A stretch of 5,641 nucleotides of DNA from Candidatus Omnitrophota bacterium (GTDB taxonomy: Bacteria; Omnitrophota; Omnitrophia; Omnitrophales; Abzuiibacteriaceae). Within the stretch, counting starts at the first letter, position 1, and every line of letters starts with the position of its first letter. This document shows positions 1-5,641 of this stretch, piece by piece. The translations under genes and the position numbers were made by a program. The stretch is from positions 1 through 5,641 of the forward strand of contig JACQQN010000097.1 in the NCBI GenBank assembly GCA_016206995.1. The letters are read 5' to 3'. The notes below the pieces were generated by a model. It was not told the origin of the DNA, made no database searches, and saw only the letters and a program-made list of their open reading frames with translations.

Positions 1-11
1 TGATTCTCATA

Positions 12-1037
12 TTATTTCACCATCCAGGTCGTATTTCCGTAAATTAAATCTTTCAAGGTACCTTTGCCTTTTTGTTTGATAACTTCTTTGACTTGATTGT
101 CCAACATTTCTTCATAGGGTGGTTTCTCAATAGCACGAAATACGCCAAAAGGTACTGGCATCTGAGGATAAATCATTTGGGTTAAAAAATAGGCATAATT
201 GGGTTCTGGATCATTTTCCACATGAGTTAAAAGTTCTTTAGCATCCATCTTTGCTAAATCAACCACTTCTGGCTGAAGGTTGCGAATGTGAATGGCCTTA
301 TCCTTGTTCTTACCAAAGATAAGTGGTTTTCCATTTTCAAGATAAATCATCCGATCTTCTCGAGTTTCGCGACCCGTGACTGGAACAAATGTTTTGTCAT
401 TGAAAATAATACAGTTTTGATAAATTTCGATAAAGGAAACGCCTCGATGTTGCATCGCTCGCTGAAAAATATAACCCATGTGAACAGGGTCCGAATCAAG
501 CGTGCGCGCCACAAAAGTTGCTTCGGAAGCAATCGCGATACAAAGCGCATTAACCGGATGATCGATGGATCCGTATGGAGACGACTTGGTCACCTGCCCT
601 ACTTCTGACGTTGGCGAGTATTGGCCTTTGGTTAAACCATAAATACGGTTGTTGACGAAAAGTATATTCACACCGACATTTCGCCGCATGCAATGAATCA
701 AATGGTTTCCGCCGATGCTGAGCCCGTCACCGTCTCCCGTCACCACCCAAATAGAAAGATCTGGATTGATACAACGAAGACCAGTCGCAACCGTTGGTGC
801 ACGGCCATGAATGGTGTGGAATCCATAGGTATTCATATAATAAGGAAACCGGCTTGAACAGCCAATGCCGGAAATGAAAACATATTTCTCGCGCGGCAAA
901 TCAAATTTTGAAAGCGTTCTTTGCATGGTTGCAAGAATGGAATAATCACCACATCCCGGGCACCAACGAACCTCCTGGCCTGAAACAAAATTTTCTTTCG
1001 TGTATGGTAATTTTGTTGGCGATTCTGCAAGACTCAT
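12..1037 (-). CDS. korB: 2-oxoacid:ferredoxin oxidoreductase, beta subunit (probably 2-oxoglutarate type)
   Basis: This is the thiamine-diphosphate (TPP) and Fe-S subunit of a cytoplasmic 2-oxoacid:ferredoxin oxidoreductase, which oxidatively decarboxylates 2-oxoglutarate to succinyl-CoA and reduces ferredoxin, reversibly in some organisms. The 341-residue product is full length. Near the N-terminus it has WCPGCGDY (C26, C29), then C60 in GIGCSSR and C209 in IYQNC. This spacing closely follows the four cysteines that hold the [4Fe-4S] cluster in the Sulfolobus enzyme. The TPP/Mg site is visible as GDGDG (101-105) followed by NN (129-130) and IYGLTKGQYSPTS (132-144). The ATG overlaps the korA stop in an ATGA junction and has only a weak ribosome site (AAGAG), so translational coupling is likely. 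The gene ends in TAA at 12-14. Assignment to the KorB family is strong. Preference for 2-oxoglutarate over pyruvate or branched-chain 2-oxoacids is inferred from resemblance to KorAB and the partner subunit, not proven. Confidence 0.95.
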   Translation of the reverse strand: MSLAESPTKLPYTKENFVSGQEVRWCPGCGDYSILATMQRTLSKFDLPREKYVFISGIGCSSRFPYYMNTYGFHTIHGRAPTVATGLRCINPDLSIWVVTGDGDGLSIGGNHLIHCMRRNVGVNILFVNNRIYGLTKGQYSPTSEVGQVTKSSPYGSIDHPVNALCIAIASEATFVARTLDSDPVHMGYIFQRAMQHRGVSFIEIYQNCIIFNDKTFVPVTGRETREDRMIYLENGKPLIFGKNKDKAIHIRNLQPEVVDLAKMDAKELLTHVENDPEPNYAYFLTQMIYPQMPVPFGVFRAIEKPPYEEMLDNQVKEVIKQKGKGTLKDLIYGNTTWMVK

Positions 1038-2872
1038 AAAAGCTCTTTCACTTTGCTTTTAATTTCAACGGCATGAAATGGCTGACCTTGAACTTTATGA
1101 AAACCTATTGCTTGAATCTTTGGAAATCGAAATCGAAGCAACATCAACAAATGGCCCATATTGAGTTCTGGAATTAAAACTTTCTCAAATCGACCCAATA
1201 TTTCCCCTAAATTTCGAGGAAATGGGTTGATGTAACTTAAATGCAGGTGCGTTATTTTTACACCTTCTGATTCTAGTTCAACAATCGCTTGATAAATTGC
1301 GCCATAAGTCCCTCCCCAACTCACCACAACCAATTTCCCTGATTTGGGACCGCGCATAGCTGCTTCTGGGATATCATTTGCAATTCTTGCTACTTTTTCT
1401 GCGCGAAGTTGAATCATTTTTTGATTGTTTTCGGGATCGTAACTTACGTGACCGGTCAGATCTGCTTTGGCAAGACCCCCGATTCGGTGTTCAAGTCCTG
1501 GCGTCCCCGGAATCGCCCACGGACGAGCAAGTGTCTTGGGATCACGCACATAAGGAAGGAATGTTTCTTTCCCTGCCTTAGGGTGAACAATTTCAATTTT
1601 GGGAAGCGCATCCAAGTTGGGAAGCTTCCATGGTTCTGCAGCTTCCGCCAAATAACCTTCAGATAAAATCACAACGGGCACCATATATTTTACCGCAATC
1701 CGAATTGCTTCAACGGCTATATCAAAACAATCGGATGGTGTTTTTGGTGCAAGCACTGCAACCGGAGAATCACCATTCCTTCCAAACATCGCCTGTAAAA
1801 GGTCTCCCTGTTCTGTCTTGGTTGGCATACCGGTACTTGGGCCTGCGCGCTGGACGTCAATCACTACCAGCGGAAGCTCTGTCATCACTGCGAGATTGAG
1901 TGCTTCCGATTTTAAACAAAGACCAGGGCCACTCGTTCCTGTAACGCCTAACGCTCCGCCGAATGAAGCCCCAATAGCTGCACCGATGGCTGCGATTTCA
2001 TCTTCTGCTTGAAAAGTTTTAACGCCAAAGTTTTTCTGCTTCGCAAGCTCATGAAGAATTGAACTTGCCGGCGTAATTGGATACGAACAATACAGAAGTG
2101 TTTTTCCAGCTAAGTGAGCAGCCGCCACCAAACCAATAGCAAGCGCTTCATTCCCTGTTATTTTTCGATAGGTTCCGGCCTCGAGCTTCGCTTGTTTAAC
2201 TTGATATTGGGTAGGAAGAGTTTCTGCAATATCTGCAAAATTGTAACCCGCCTTGAGCGCTGCGATGTTTGCATTTGCATATTGAGGTTTCTTGGCGAAT
2301 TTTTGTTCGATCCACTTAACGGTATGATCAAGATTCCGGTCGTAAAGCCAAAACATCATTCCAAGTGCAAAGAAATTTTTGCACCGCTCAACTTCCGTTC
2401 CTTTTAACGGATGGTCTTTCAAAGCATTTCGTGTTAAATCGGAAAGCGGGACTTTGAGAAGTTGAAAGTCTTTTAACGTTTGATCTTCAAGGGGGTTGGT
2501 TGGCCAATTTGCTTTTTTGAGACCTGCTTCATTAAAAGCGCTTTCGTTTGCAATAATTAAACCATTCTTTTTCACTTTTGGCAAATTAACGCGAAGAGCA
2601 GCTGGATTCATCGCAATAAGTACATCAGACAAATCACCAGGTGTGAAAATAATGGAATCTGAAAATTGGATCTGAAAACTACTAACACCTGGAAGCGTTC
2701 CGGCAGGCGCTCGAATTTCTGCCGGGTAATCAGGAAAGGTTGCAAAATCGTTACCCATGACTGCGGTGGTATCGGTAAACTGATCTCCGGCAAGCTGCAT
2801 CCCATCACCAGAATCGCCAGCAAAGCGAACGGTAATTGCGGGTAATTGCTTTTTCTGTTTTGCAACAGGCAT
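1034..2872 (-). CDS. korA: 2-oxoacid:ferredoxin oxidoreductase, fused gamma-alpha subunit (probably 2-oxoglutarate type)
   Basis: This is the partner of KorB. It carries the gamma domain (about residues 10-215) fused in front of the pyrimidine-binding alpha domain (about 235-610), a common two-subunit architecture. The gamma part opens with RFAGDSGDGMQLAGDQF (16-32), the KorA version of the glycine-rich gamma motif. The alpha part shows YPITPAS (264-270), GTSGPG (312-317) and the family hallmark QRAGPSTGMPTKTEQGDL (341-358). It continues with the GLEHRIGGLAK segment (459-469), NMGHL (571-575) and the C-terminal KVQGQPF (593-599). All are expected in KorA-type subunits, and the 612-residue length is typical. 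The ATG at 2872 lies 3 nt after the upstream CBS-gene stop. Its ribosome site is an unusual G-run, GAGGGGGG, at 2887-2880 with 7 nt spacing; it doubles as the last codons (Glu-Gly-Gly) of the CBS gene. No frameshift or missing motif is seen. The exact 2-oxoacid substrate is inferred. Confidence 0.95.
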   Translation of the reverse strand: MPVAKQKKQLPAITVRFAGDSGDGMQLAGDQFTDTTAVMGNDFATFPDYPAEIRAPAGTLPGVSSFQIQFSDSIIFTPGDLSDVLIAMNPAALRVNLPKVKKNGLIIANESAFNEAGLKKANWPTNPLEDQTLKDFQLLKVPLSDLTRNALKDHPLKGTEVERCKNFFALGMMFWLYDRNLDHTVKWIEQKFAKKPQYANANIAALKAGYNFADIAETLPTQYQVKQAKLEAGTYRKITGNEALAIGLVAAAHLAGKTLLYCSYPITPASSILHELAKQKNFGVKTFQAEDEIAAIGAAIGASFGGALGVTGTSGPGLCLKSEALNLAVMTELPLVVIDVQRAGPSTGMPTKTEQGDLLQAMFGRNGDSPVAVLAPKTPSDCFDIAVEAIRIAVKYMVPVVILSEGYLAEAAEPWKLPNLDALPKIEIVHPKAGKETFLPYVRDPKTLARPWAIPGTPGLEHRIGGLAKADLTGHVSYDPENNQKMIQLRAEKVARIANDIPEAAMRGPKSGKLVVVSWGGTYGAIYQAIVELESEGVKITHLHLSYINPFPRNLGEILGRFEKVLIPELNMGHLLMLLRFRFPKIQAIGFHKVQGQPFHAVEIKSKVKELL

Positions 2873-2875
2873 TGA

Positions 2876-3352
2876 TCAACCCCCCTCTGGCGTTTCCATG
2901 ACTTGATTCGGCTTGGGAGGAAGATTATATATTTCGGTAGGATAGAATTCGGCGAGAAAACGGATGAGTGTGCGCACGGAAAGAACGTTTTCCAATTCTC
3001 CTTTTTCATTCAAGAGCGGAATGTAATAAAGCCGGCGCTCGCCCATTAAATCAATAGCGGCGCCCACGGGATCTGTCATTTTGAGTGCGGCCCAGTTTTT
3101 TGTCATGAATTCACTAACAGGTCGATCCCAACTTACCACCTGGCCAAGAATTTTTGTGACGACATCATCTTCCGTAAAAACTCCAACAGCTTTTTTGTTT
3201 TTGGAAAGAACGACGTAACCTGACCGATTTTTCTGCATTAATTCAACAGCAGCCTTAATGGAAGTTTCGGGCGGAGCTTGTACCAGCTTTGGATTAACAA
3301 TCTGGTAAATTTTCTTTTCTTTTAACAACTCCTCAACAGATCTTTCAGGCAT
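2876..3352 (-). CDS. Two-CBS-domain protein, first gene of the korAB operon
   Basis: This small soluble protein of 158 residues consists almost entirely of a Bateman module. CBS1 spans about residues 14-70 and contains the typical GVFTEDDVV (57-65); its acidic residues sit where CBS domains usually contact the ribose of AMP, ATP or SAM. CBS2 spans about 79-137, starts with VSEFMTKN, and ends with NVLSVRTLIRFLAE (122-135), where Arg replaces the usual Asp. Ligand binding may therefore be confined to one site. A proline-rich tail (FYPTEIYNLPPKP, 136-148) ends in EGG. No catalytic, membrane or DNA-binding segment is visible. The ATG is preceded by AAGGAAG on the minus strand (3364-3358) with 5 nt spacing. 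Its stop lies 3 nt before korA, so it is almost certainly co-transcribed with korAB. A role in sensing adenylate or CoA/SAM-type metabolites and adjusting the oxidoreductase is an inference from context; I do not recognise a named gene. Confidence 0.9.
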   Translation of the reverse strand: MPERSVEELLKEKKIYQIVNPKLVQAPPETSIKAAVELMQKNRSGYVVLSKNKKAVGVFTEDDVVTKILGQVVSWDRPVSEFMTKNWAALKMTDPVGAAIDLMGERRLYYIPLLNEKGELENVLSVRTLIRFLAEFYPTEIYNLPPKPNQVMETPEGG

Positions 3353-3416
3353 TTTTACTTCCTTTGTTCTTCGATTTCCAACGCAATTTTAATTAACTTA
3401 AGATATCGTTAATTTC

Positions 3417-3422
3417 ATTGTA
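3417..3422 (-). promoter_or_regulatory. Possible -10 box of the CBS-korAB operon
   Basis: Read on the minus strand this is TACAAT, 5 of 6 matches to TATAAT. It would place transcription start near 3410, leaving a leader of roughly 60 nt before the CBS gene. No convincing -35 box lies 16-18 nt upstream; the best is GTGTTA or TGTTAC, and a better TTGATT is only 7 nt away. The call is tentative, and an activator-dependent promoter is possible. Confidence 0.25.
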
Positions 3423-3550
3423 TCACTTGAATCAAGGGGTAACACATTCTTGGTAGGATACACTCCAAAAACGTCATTTGGTTAGATTGTACCTTTTTAA
3501 CACCTTATTTCAAAGCTTATCTTTAACCAAATTTGGGCTTAAAAATCAAT

Positions 3551-3571
3551 CTGGACTAAACTAGTCTGATT
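3551..3571. promoter_or_regulatory. Rrf2/IscR-type operator, site 1 (upstream of rrf2)
   Basis: The core is GGACTAAACTAGTC with perfect arms GACTA (3554-3558) and TAGTC (3562-3566) around a 3-nt centre. It resembles the IscR type 1 pattern, in which GACT and AGTC half-sites flank an AT-rich centre. The 21-bp stretch matches site 2 (4076-4096) at 17 of 21 positions. Because it overlaps the -35 region of the regulator's own promoter, autorepression by the Rrf2 protein is the simplest reading. Confidence 0.75.
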
Positions 3572-3580
3572 AAGTATACT
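3552..3580 (+). promoter_or_regulatory. Sigma70-type promoter of rrf2 (-35 TGGACT, -10 TATACT)
   Basis: The -35 box TGGACT (3552-3557, 4 of 6 to consensus) and the -10 box TATACT (3575-3580, 5 of 6) are separated by exactly 17 nt. Transcription would start near 3587, just before the ribosome site AAGGAAG (3592-3598) of the regulator gene. The palindromic operator occupies the -35 box and most of the spacer, so a bound protein would block RNA polymerase. This layout resembles the autorepressed iscR promoter of enterobacteria. Confidence 0.7.
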
Positions 3581-3605
3581 TTAAATAAAGAAAGGAAGTG
3601 CGTTA

Positions 3606-4058
3606 ATGCGCTTTACAACCAAGACGGAATATGGACTTTTCTGCTTGATTTTCATGGCGAAAAACCATGCAGACGTCAACCCAATCACGGTCAAAGACAT
3701 CGCAAAAGATGAGCATTATTCTCTTGCTTACGCCGAGAAAATTTTGCAAACACTCCGACTTGCTAACATTGTGACTTCCTTTCATGGGAATCAAGGGGGC
3801 TATATTCTTGCGCGGCATCCCTCGGAAATCACATTAAAGGAAATTGTAGAAGCGCTCGAAGAACAAACTTTTGATGTTTTCTGCGAGCCTGATATTCGAA
3901 AAGATATCGTATGCAACCACTTTCCCTCTTGTGGCGTACGTCCCATTTGGGAAAGAACCAAAGAATTGATCAATAATTACTACCAGTCAATTACGCTTGA
4001 GATGATTGCAAAAAACGAAATCAAACCAGCGGAATCTTTGAAAATAAATGGGCGTTGA
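3606..4058 (+). CDS. Rrf2 family Fe-S-responsive transcriptional regulator (IscR/SufR-like)
   Basis: This 150-residue regulator has the standard Rrf2 layout. The N-terminus MRFTTKTEYGLFCLIFMAKN parallels IscR. It is followed by a winged helix-turn-helix (about 27-70, including DIAKDEHYSLAYAEKILQTL and wing GNQGGYILAR) and a long dimerisation helix (about 118-135). A cysteine cluster, C93, C103 and C109, presumably binds an Fe-S cluster. The spacing is CX9CX5C rather than the CX5CX5C of E. coli IscR, and Arg112 sits where IscR has its His107 ligand, so the fourth ligand is unclear. Glu44 corresponds to IscR Glu43, the residue that makes binding at type 1 sites depend on the cluster. His60 replaces the DNA-contacting IscR Arg59. 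The ATG follows AAGGAAG with 7 nt spacing. Its position before sufB, with matching palindromes before both genes, implies it is an autoregulator and controller of the suf operon. The family is certain; the specific effector is inferred. Confidence 0.93.
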   Translation: MRFTTKTEYGLFCLIFMAKNHADVNPITVKDIAKDEHYSLAYAEKILQTLRLANIVTSFHGNQGGYILARHPSEITLKEIVEALEEQTFDVFCEPDIRKDIVCNHFPSCGVRPIWERTKELINNYYQSITLEMIAKNEIKPAESLKINGR

Positions 4059-4071
4059 TTTTTTTAGATTA

Positions 4072-4098
4072 GAAACTGGACTGATTTAGTCTGGTTTC
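4072..4098. promoter_or_regulatory. Rrf2/IscR-type operator, site 2, and RNA hairpin between rrf2 and sufB
   Basis: This 27-bp palindrome has outer arms GAAAC (4072-4076) and GTTTC (4094-4098) and core GGACTGATTTAGTC. Only three of thirteen pairs are mismatched, and all three become G-U wobbles in RNA, giving a continuous stem of about 12 pairs with a 3-nt loop. The inner 21 bp match site 1 at 17 positions. Unlike site 1, no -10 box lies in register; that position (4100-4105) is part of the sufB ribosome site. It is likely a second operator acting as a roadblock, an mRNA-structure element, or both. Confidence 0.65.
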
Positions 4099-4111
4099 AA
4101 AGGAAAATAAG

Positions 4112-5557
4112 ATGGACACAAAAACAATTCATGATTTAGTGGGTCAGGAATACAAATACGGGTTCAAAACGGAAATTGAATCTGGAAAAACAATCAAAGG
4201 CCTAACCGAAGAAACCATCCGTGCAATTTCTGCCTATAAAAAAGAACCTGAATTCATGCTTGAATTCCGCTTGAATGCATTCCGGCAATGGAAAAAAATG
4301 GCAGAGCCGGAATGGGCAAACGTTCATTACCCAAAAATTGACTATCAAGAGATTATTTATTACGCAGAGCCCAAACAAGCAAAAGAAAAACCAAAAAGTT
4401 TGGATGAAATAGATCCTGAGCTTCGGAAAACTTTTGAAAAACTTGGGATTCCTTTGATGGAACAAAAACGCCTTACGGGCGTCGCGGTGGATGCAATTTT
4501 CGATAGCATTTCGGTTGCGACAACATTTAAAGAAAAACTGCTTGAGGCTGGTGTCATTTTCTGCCCTTTTTCTGAGGCGGTTGAAAAATATCCTGAGCTG
4601 GTTAAGAAATATATTGGCTCTGTTGTTCCGTATACCGATAATTTTTATGCCACTTTGAATTCTGCGGTGTTCACGGACGGTTCTTTTGTTTACATTCCTA
4701 AAAATACAAAGTGCCCAATGGAGCTTTCAAGTTACTTCCGAATCAATACCGAAGGTTCAGGCCAATTTGAACGAACACTCATTATTTGCGAAGAAAATAG
4801 TTACGTCAGTTACCTTGAAGGTTGCACAGCGCCTAAATTTGATACGAACCAACTTCATGCAGCAGTTGTGGAACTGGTTGCACTCGATAATGCAGAAATC
4901 AAATATTCCACAGTCCAAAATTGGTACGCGGGTGATCCGCAAACAGGAAAAGGCGGAATTTACAATTTTGTGACAAAGCGAGGGAAATGCCTTGGCGCGA
5001 ACTCCAAAATTTCATGGACGCAGATTGAAACCGGATCCGCCATTACATGGAAATACCCAAGCTGCATTTTGATGGGTGATAACTCAATTGGTGAATTTTA
5101 TTCCGTTGCCGTTACCAATGGTTACCAACAAGCAGATACGGGAACTAAAATGATACACCTTGGGAAGAATACAAAAAGCACCATCATTTCTAAAGGAATT
5201 TCTGTGGGGCATTCAAGCAACACCTATCGAGGGCTCGTCCAAATCGGAAAAGGAGCAACTGACGCAAGAAACTTCACCCAGTGCGATTCCCTGCTGATCG
5301 GATCGCACTCAAGCGCAAACACATTTCCTTATCACGATATTCAAAACCAATCAGCACAAGTTGAACACGAGGCGTCCACTTCAAAAATTAGCGACGACCA
5401 ACTTTTTTATTTTCAACAGCGCGGCATTGGAACTGAGGACGCCATGGCTTCTATTATTAATGGTTTCTGTAAAGACGTCTTCCGCGAGCTTCCCGGTGAA
5501 TTTGCCGTCGAAGCAACCCAGTTGTTAGGATTGAAACTCGAAGGAACGGTCGGGTAA
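4112..5557 (+). CDS. sufB: Fe-S cluster assembly scaffold protein SufB
   Basis: SufB is the scaffold subunit of the cytoplasmic SufBCD complex, which receives persulfide sulfur from SufS and builds Fe-S clusters for apo-proteins with the help of the SufC ATPase. The 481-residue product is full length. Diagnostic segments include CPMELSSYFRIN (201-212), YLEGCTAP (234-241), NWYAGDP (270-276), the beta-helix core ITWKYPSCILMGDNS (311-325), and ARNFTQCDSLLIGSHS (385-400). Cys391 corresponds to E. coli Cys405, the catalytic and cluster-building cysteine, and H419/E420 in QVEHEAST match the adjacent His/Glu pair. No intein or truncation is seen. The ATG is preceded by AAAGGA (4099-4104) at 7 nt spacing, directly after the foot of the palindromic hairpin. 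It lies 53 nt after the regulator gene, so it is probably transcribed from the regulator's promoter. sufC is expected downstream but is not in the window. Confidence 0.98.
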   Translation: MDTKTIHDLVGQEYKYGFKTEIESGKTIKGLTEETIRAISAYKKEPEFMLEFRLNAFRQWKKMAEPEWANVHYPKIDYQEIIYYAEPKQAKEKPKSLDEIDPELRKTFEKLGIPLMEQKRLTGVAVDAIFDSISVATTFKEKLLEAGVIFCPFSEAVEKYPELVKKYIGSVVPYTDNFYATLNSAVFTDGSFVYIPKNTKCPMELSSYFRINTEGSGQFERTLIICEENSYVSYLEGCTAPKFDTNQLHAAVVELVALDNAEIKYSTVQNWYAGDPQTGKGGIYNFVTKRGKCLGANSKISWTQIETGSAITWKYPSCILMGDNSIGEFYSVAVTNGYQQADTGTKMIHLGKNTKSTIISKGISVGHSSNTYRGLVQIGKGATDARNFTQCDSLLIGSHSSANTFPYHDIQNQSAQVEHEASTSKISDDQLFYFQQRGIGTEDAMASIINGFCKDVFRELPGEFAVEATQLLGLKLEGTVG

Positions 5558-5568
5558 GAAATAACATT

Positions 5569-5628
5569 TGTCATCCTGAGGAGTGAAACGACGAAGGATC
5601 TAGATTCTTCGCTACGCTCAGAATGACA
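5569..5628. repeat. 60-bp dispersed palindromic repeat (CHSERSEESRS-type)
   Basis: This is an imperfect inverted repeat. The ends are TGTCATCCTGAG (5569-5580) and CTCAGAATGACA (5617-5628), matching in 11 of 12 positions. The centre GAAGGATCT/AGATTCTTC pairs in 8 of 9. The left arm is 6 nt longer than the right, making an internal asymmetric bulge (GAGTGAAACGAC opposite GCTACG). The minus-strand translation gives CHSERSEESRS, a peptide seen as a spurious product of a very widespread non-autonomous repeat in many bacterial groups. It lies 11 nt after sufB, so its transcript would form a hairpin that could stabilise or partly terminate the suf mRNA. No U-run follows, so a classic intrinsic terminator is unlikely. 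No target-site duplication is evident. Confidence 0.85.
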
Positions 5629-5641
5629 CACAGTACAAGAA

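Larger units (their letters stand above)
3353..3605. other. Divergent intergenic region between the CBS-korAB and rrf2-sufB operons
   Basis: This 253-bp AT-rich stretch has no credible ORF. It separates two outward-facing operons and must hold both promoters. The right end carries a clear operator/promoter for the regulator gene. The left end has only weak promoter-like boxes for the minus strand. Small symmetric elements are also present: CTTGAATCAAG (3426-3436), CCAAATTTGG (3527-3536), and 9-nt inverted arms ATTTGGTTA (3476-3484) and TAACCAAAT (3524-3532). I see no RNA gene or terminator in it. Confidence 0.8.

Noticed and set aside
1..10. Possible ATG of a further minus-strand gene just after korB (reverse of 8-10)
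   Set aside because: Only about three codons fit before the window edge and no ribosome site precedes it, so a gene cannot be supported.
288..608. Plus-strand ORF of 106 residues inside korB
   Set aside because: It is antisense to a strongly supported KorB reading frame, shows no recognisable domain and has no convincing ribosome site.
2608..3009. Minus-strand ORF of 133 residues spanning the CBS-korA junction
   Set aside because: It is out of frame with both well-supported genes and its composition looks like a frame shadow.
3476..3532. Inverted arms ATTTGGTTA/TAACCAAAT as a strong regulatory element
   Set aside because: Nine-nt arms 39 nt apart in an AT-rich 253-bp region could arise by chance; mentioned only as a minor element.
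4055..4090. A separate sufB promoter (TTGATT at 4055-4060 with TTTAGT at 4085-4090, or TAGATT at 4065-4070)
   Set aside because: Spacing is 24 nt for the first pair, and the second has no usable -35 box; read-through from the rrf2 promoter is simpler.
5569..5628. Intrinsic terminator after sufB
   Set aside because: The hairpin is long and bulged, and it is followed by CACAGTAC rather than a T-run.
5413..5631. Minus-strand ORF of 72 residues starting with MCHSERSEESRS
   Set aside because: Its N-terminus is the translated dispersed repeat and the rest is antisense to sufB; this is a well-known spurious ORF type.

Overview
The window carries five complete protein-coding genes in two divergent blocks, plus a short palindromic repeat at the right edge. 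The left block is on the minus strand (3352 down to 12). It encodes a small two-CBS-domain protein, then the fused gamma/alpha subunit (korA) and the beta subunit (korB) of a 2-oxoacid:ferredoxin oxidoreductase, most likely the 2-oxoglutarate type. The three genes are packed as one operon: there is a 3-nt gap between the CBS gene and korA, and a 4-nt ATGA overlap between korA and korB.

The right block is on the plus strand (3606 to 5557). It encodes an Rrf2/IscR-type regulator with three C-terminal cysteines, then SufB, the scaffold of the SUF iron-sulfur cluster assembly machine. sufC, sufD and sufS are the expected next genes but lie outside the window if present. Two near-identical palindromes (17 of 21 positions the same) sit before each of these genes. 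The first is embedded between plausible -35 and -10 boxes of the regulator gene. The second lies immediately before the sufB ribosome binding site, lacks a -10 box in the same register, and would fold in RNA into a near-continuous hairpin. This points to an IscR-like autoregulatory circuit with a second control point inside the operon.

The 253-bp divergent intergenic region (3353-3605) is AT-rich. It holds the regulator promoter and operator, and probably a weaker promoter for the minus-strand operon. After sufB, a 60-bp imperfect palindrome (5569-5628) belongs to the widespread dispersed repeat whose spurious translation reads CHSERSEESRS.

The organism is a bacterium with moderately low GC and good Shine-Dalgarno sites. 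It has ferredoxin-linked 2-oxoacid metabolism and SUF-based Fe-S assembly under an Rrf2 regulator. The fused gamma-alpha KorA, the Rrf2-SufB arrangement and the repeat fit several Gram-negative lineages, such as deltaproteobacteria-like, Bdellovibrionota-like or PVC-like groups. The sequence alone does not let me name a phylum. The gene content is mostly core metabolism. I see no clear novel system; the most informative parts are the duplicated operator/hairpin and the CBS-KorAB linkage.
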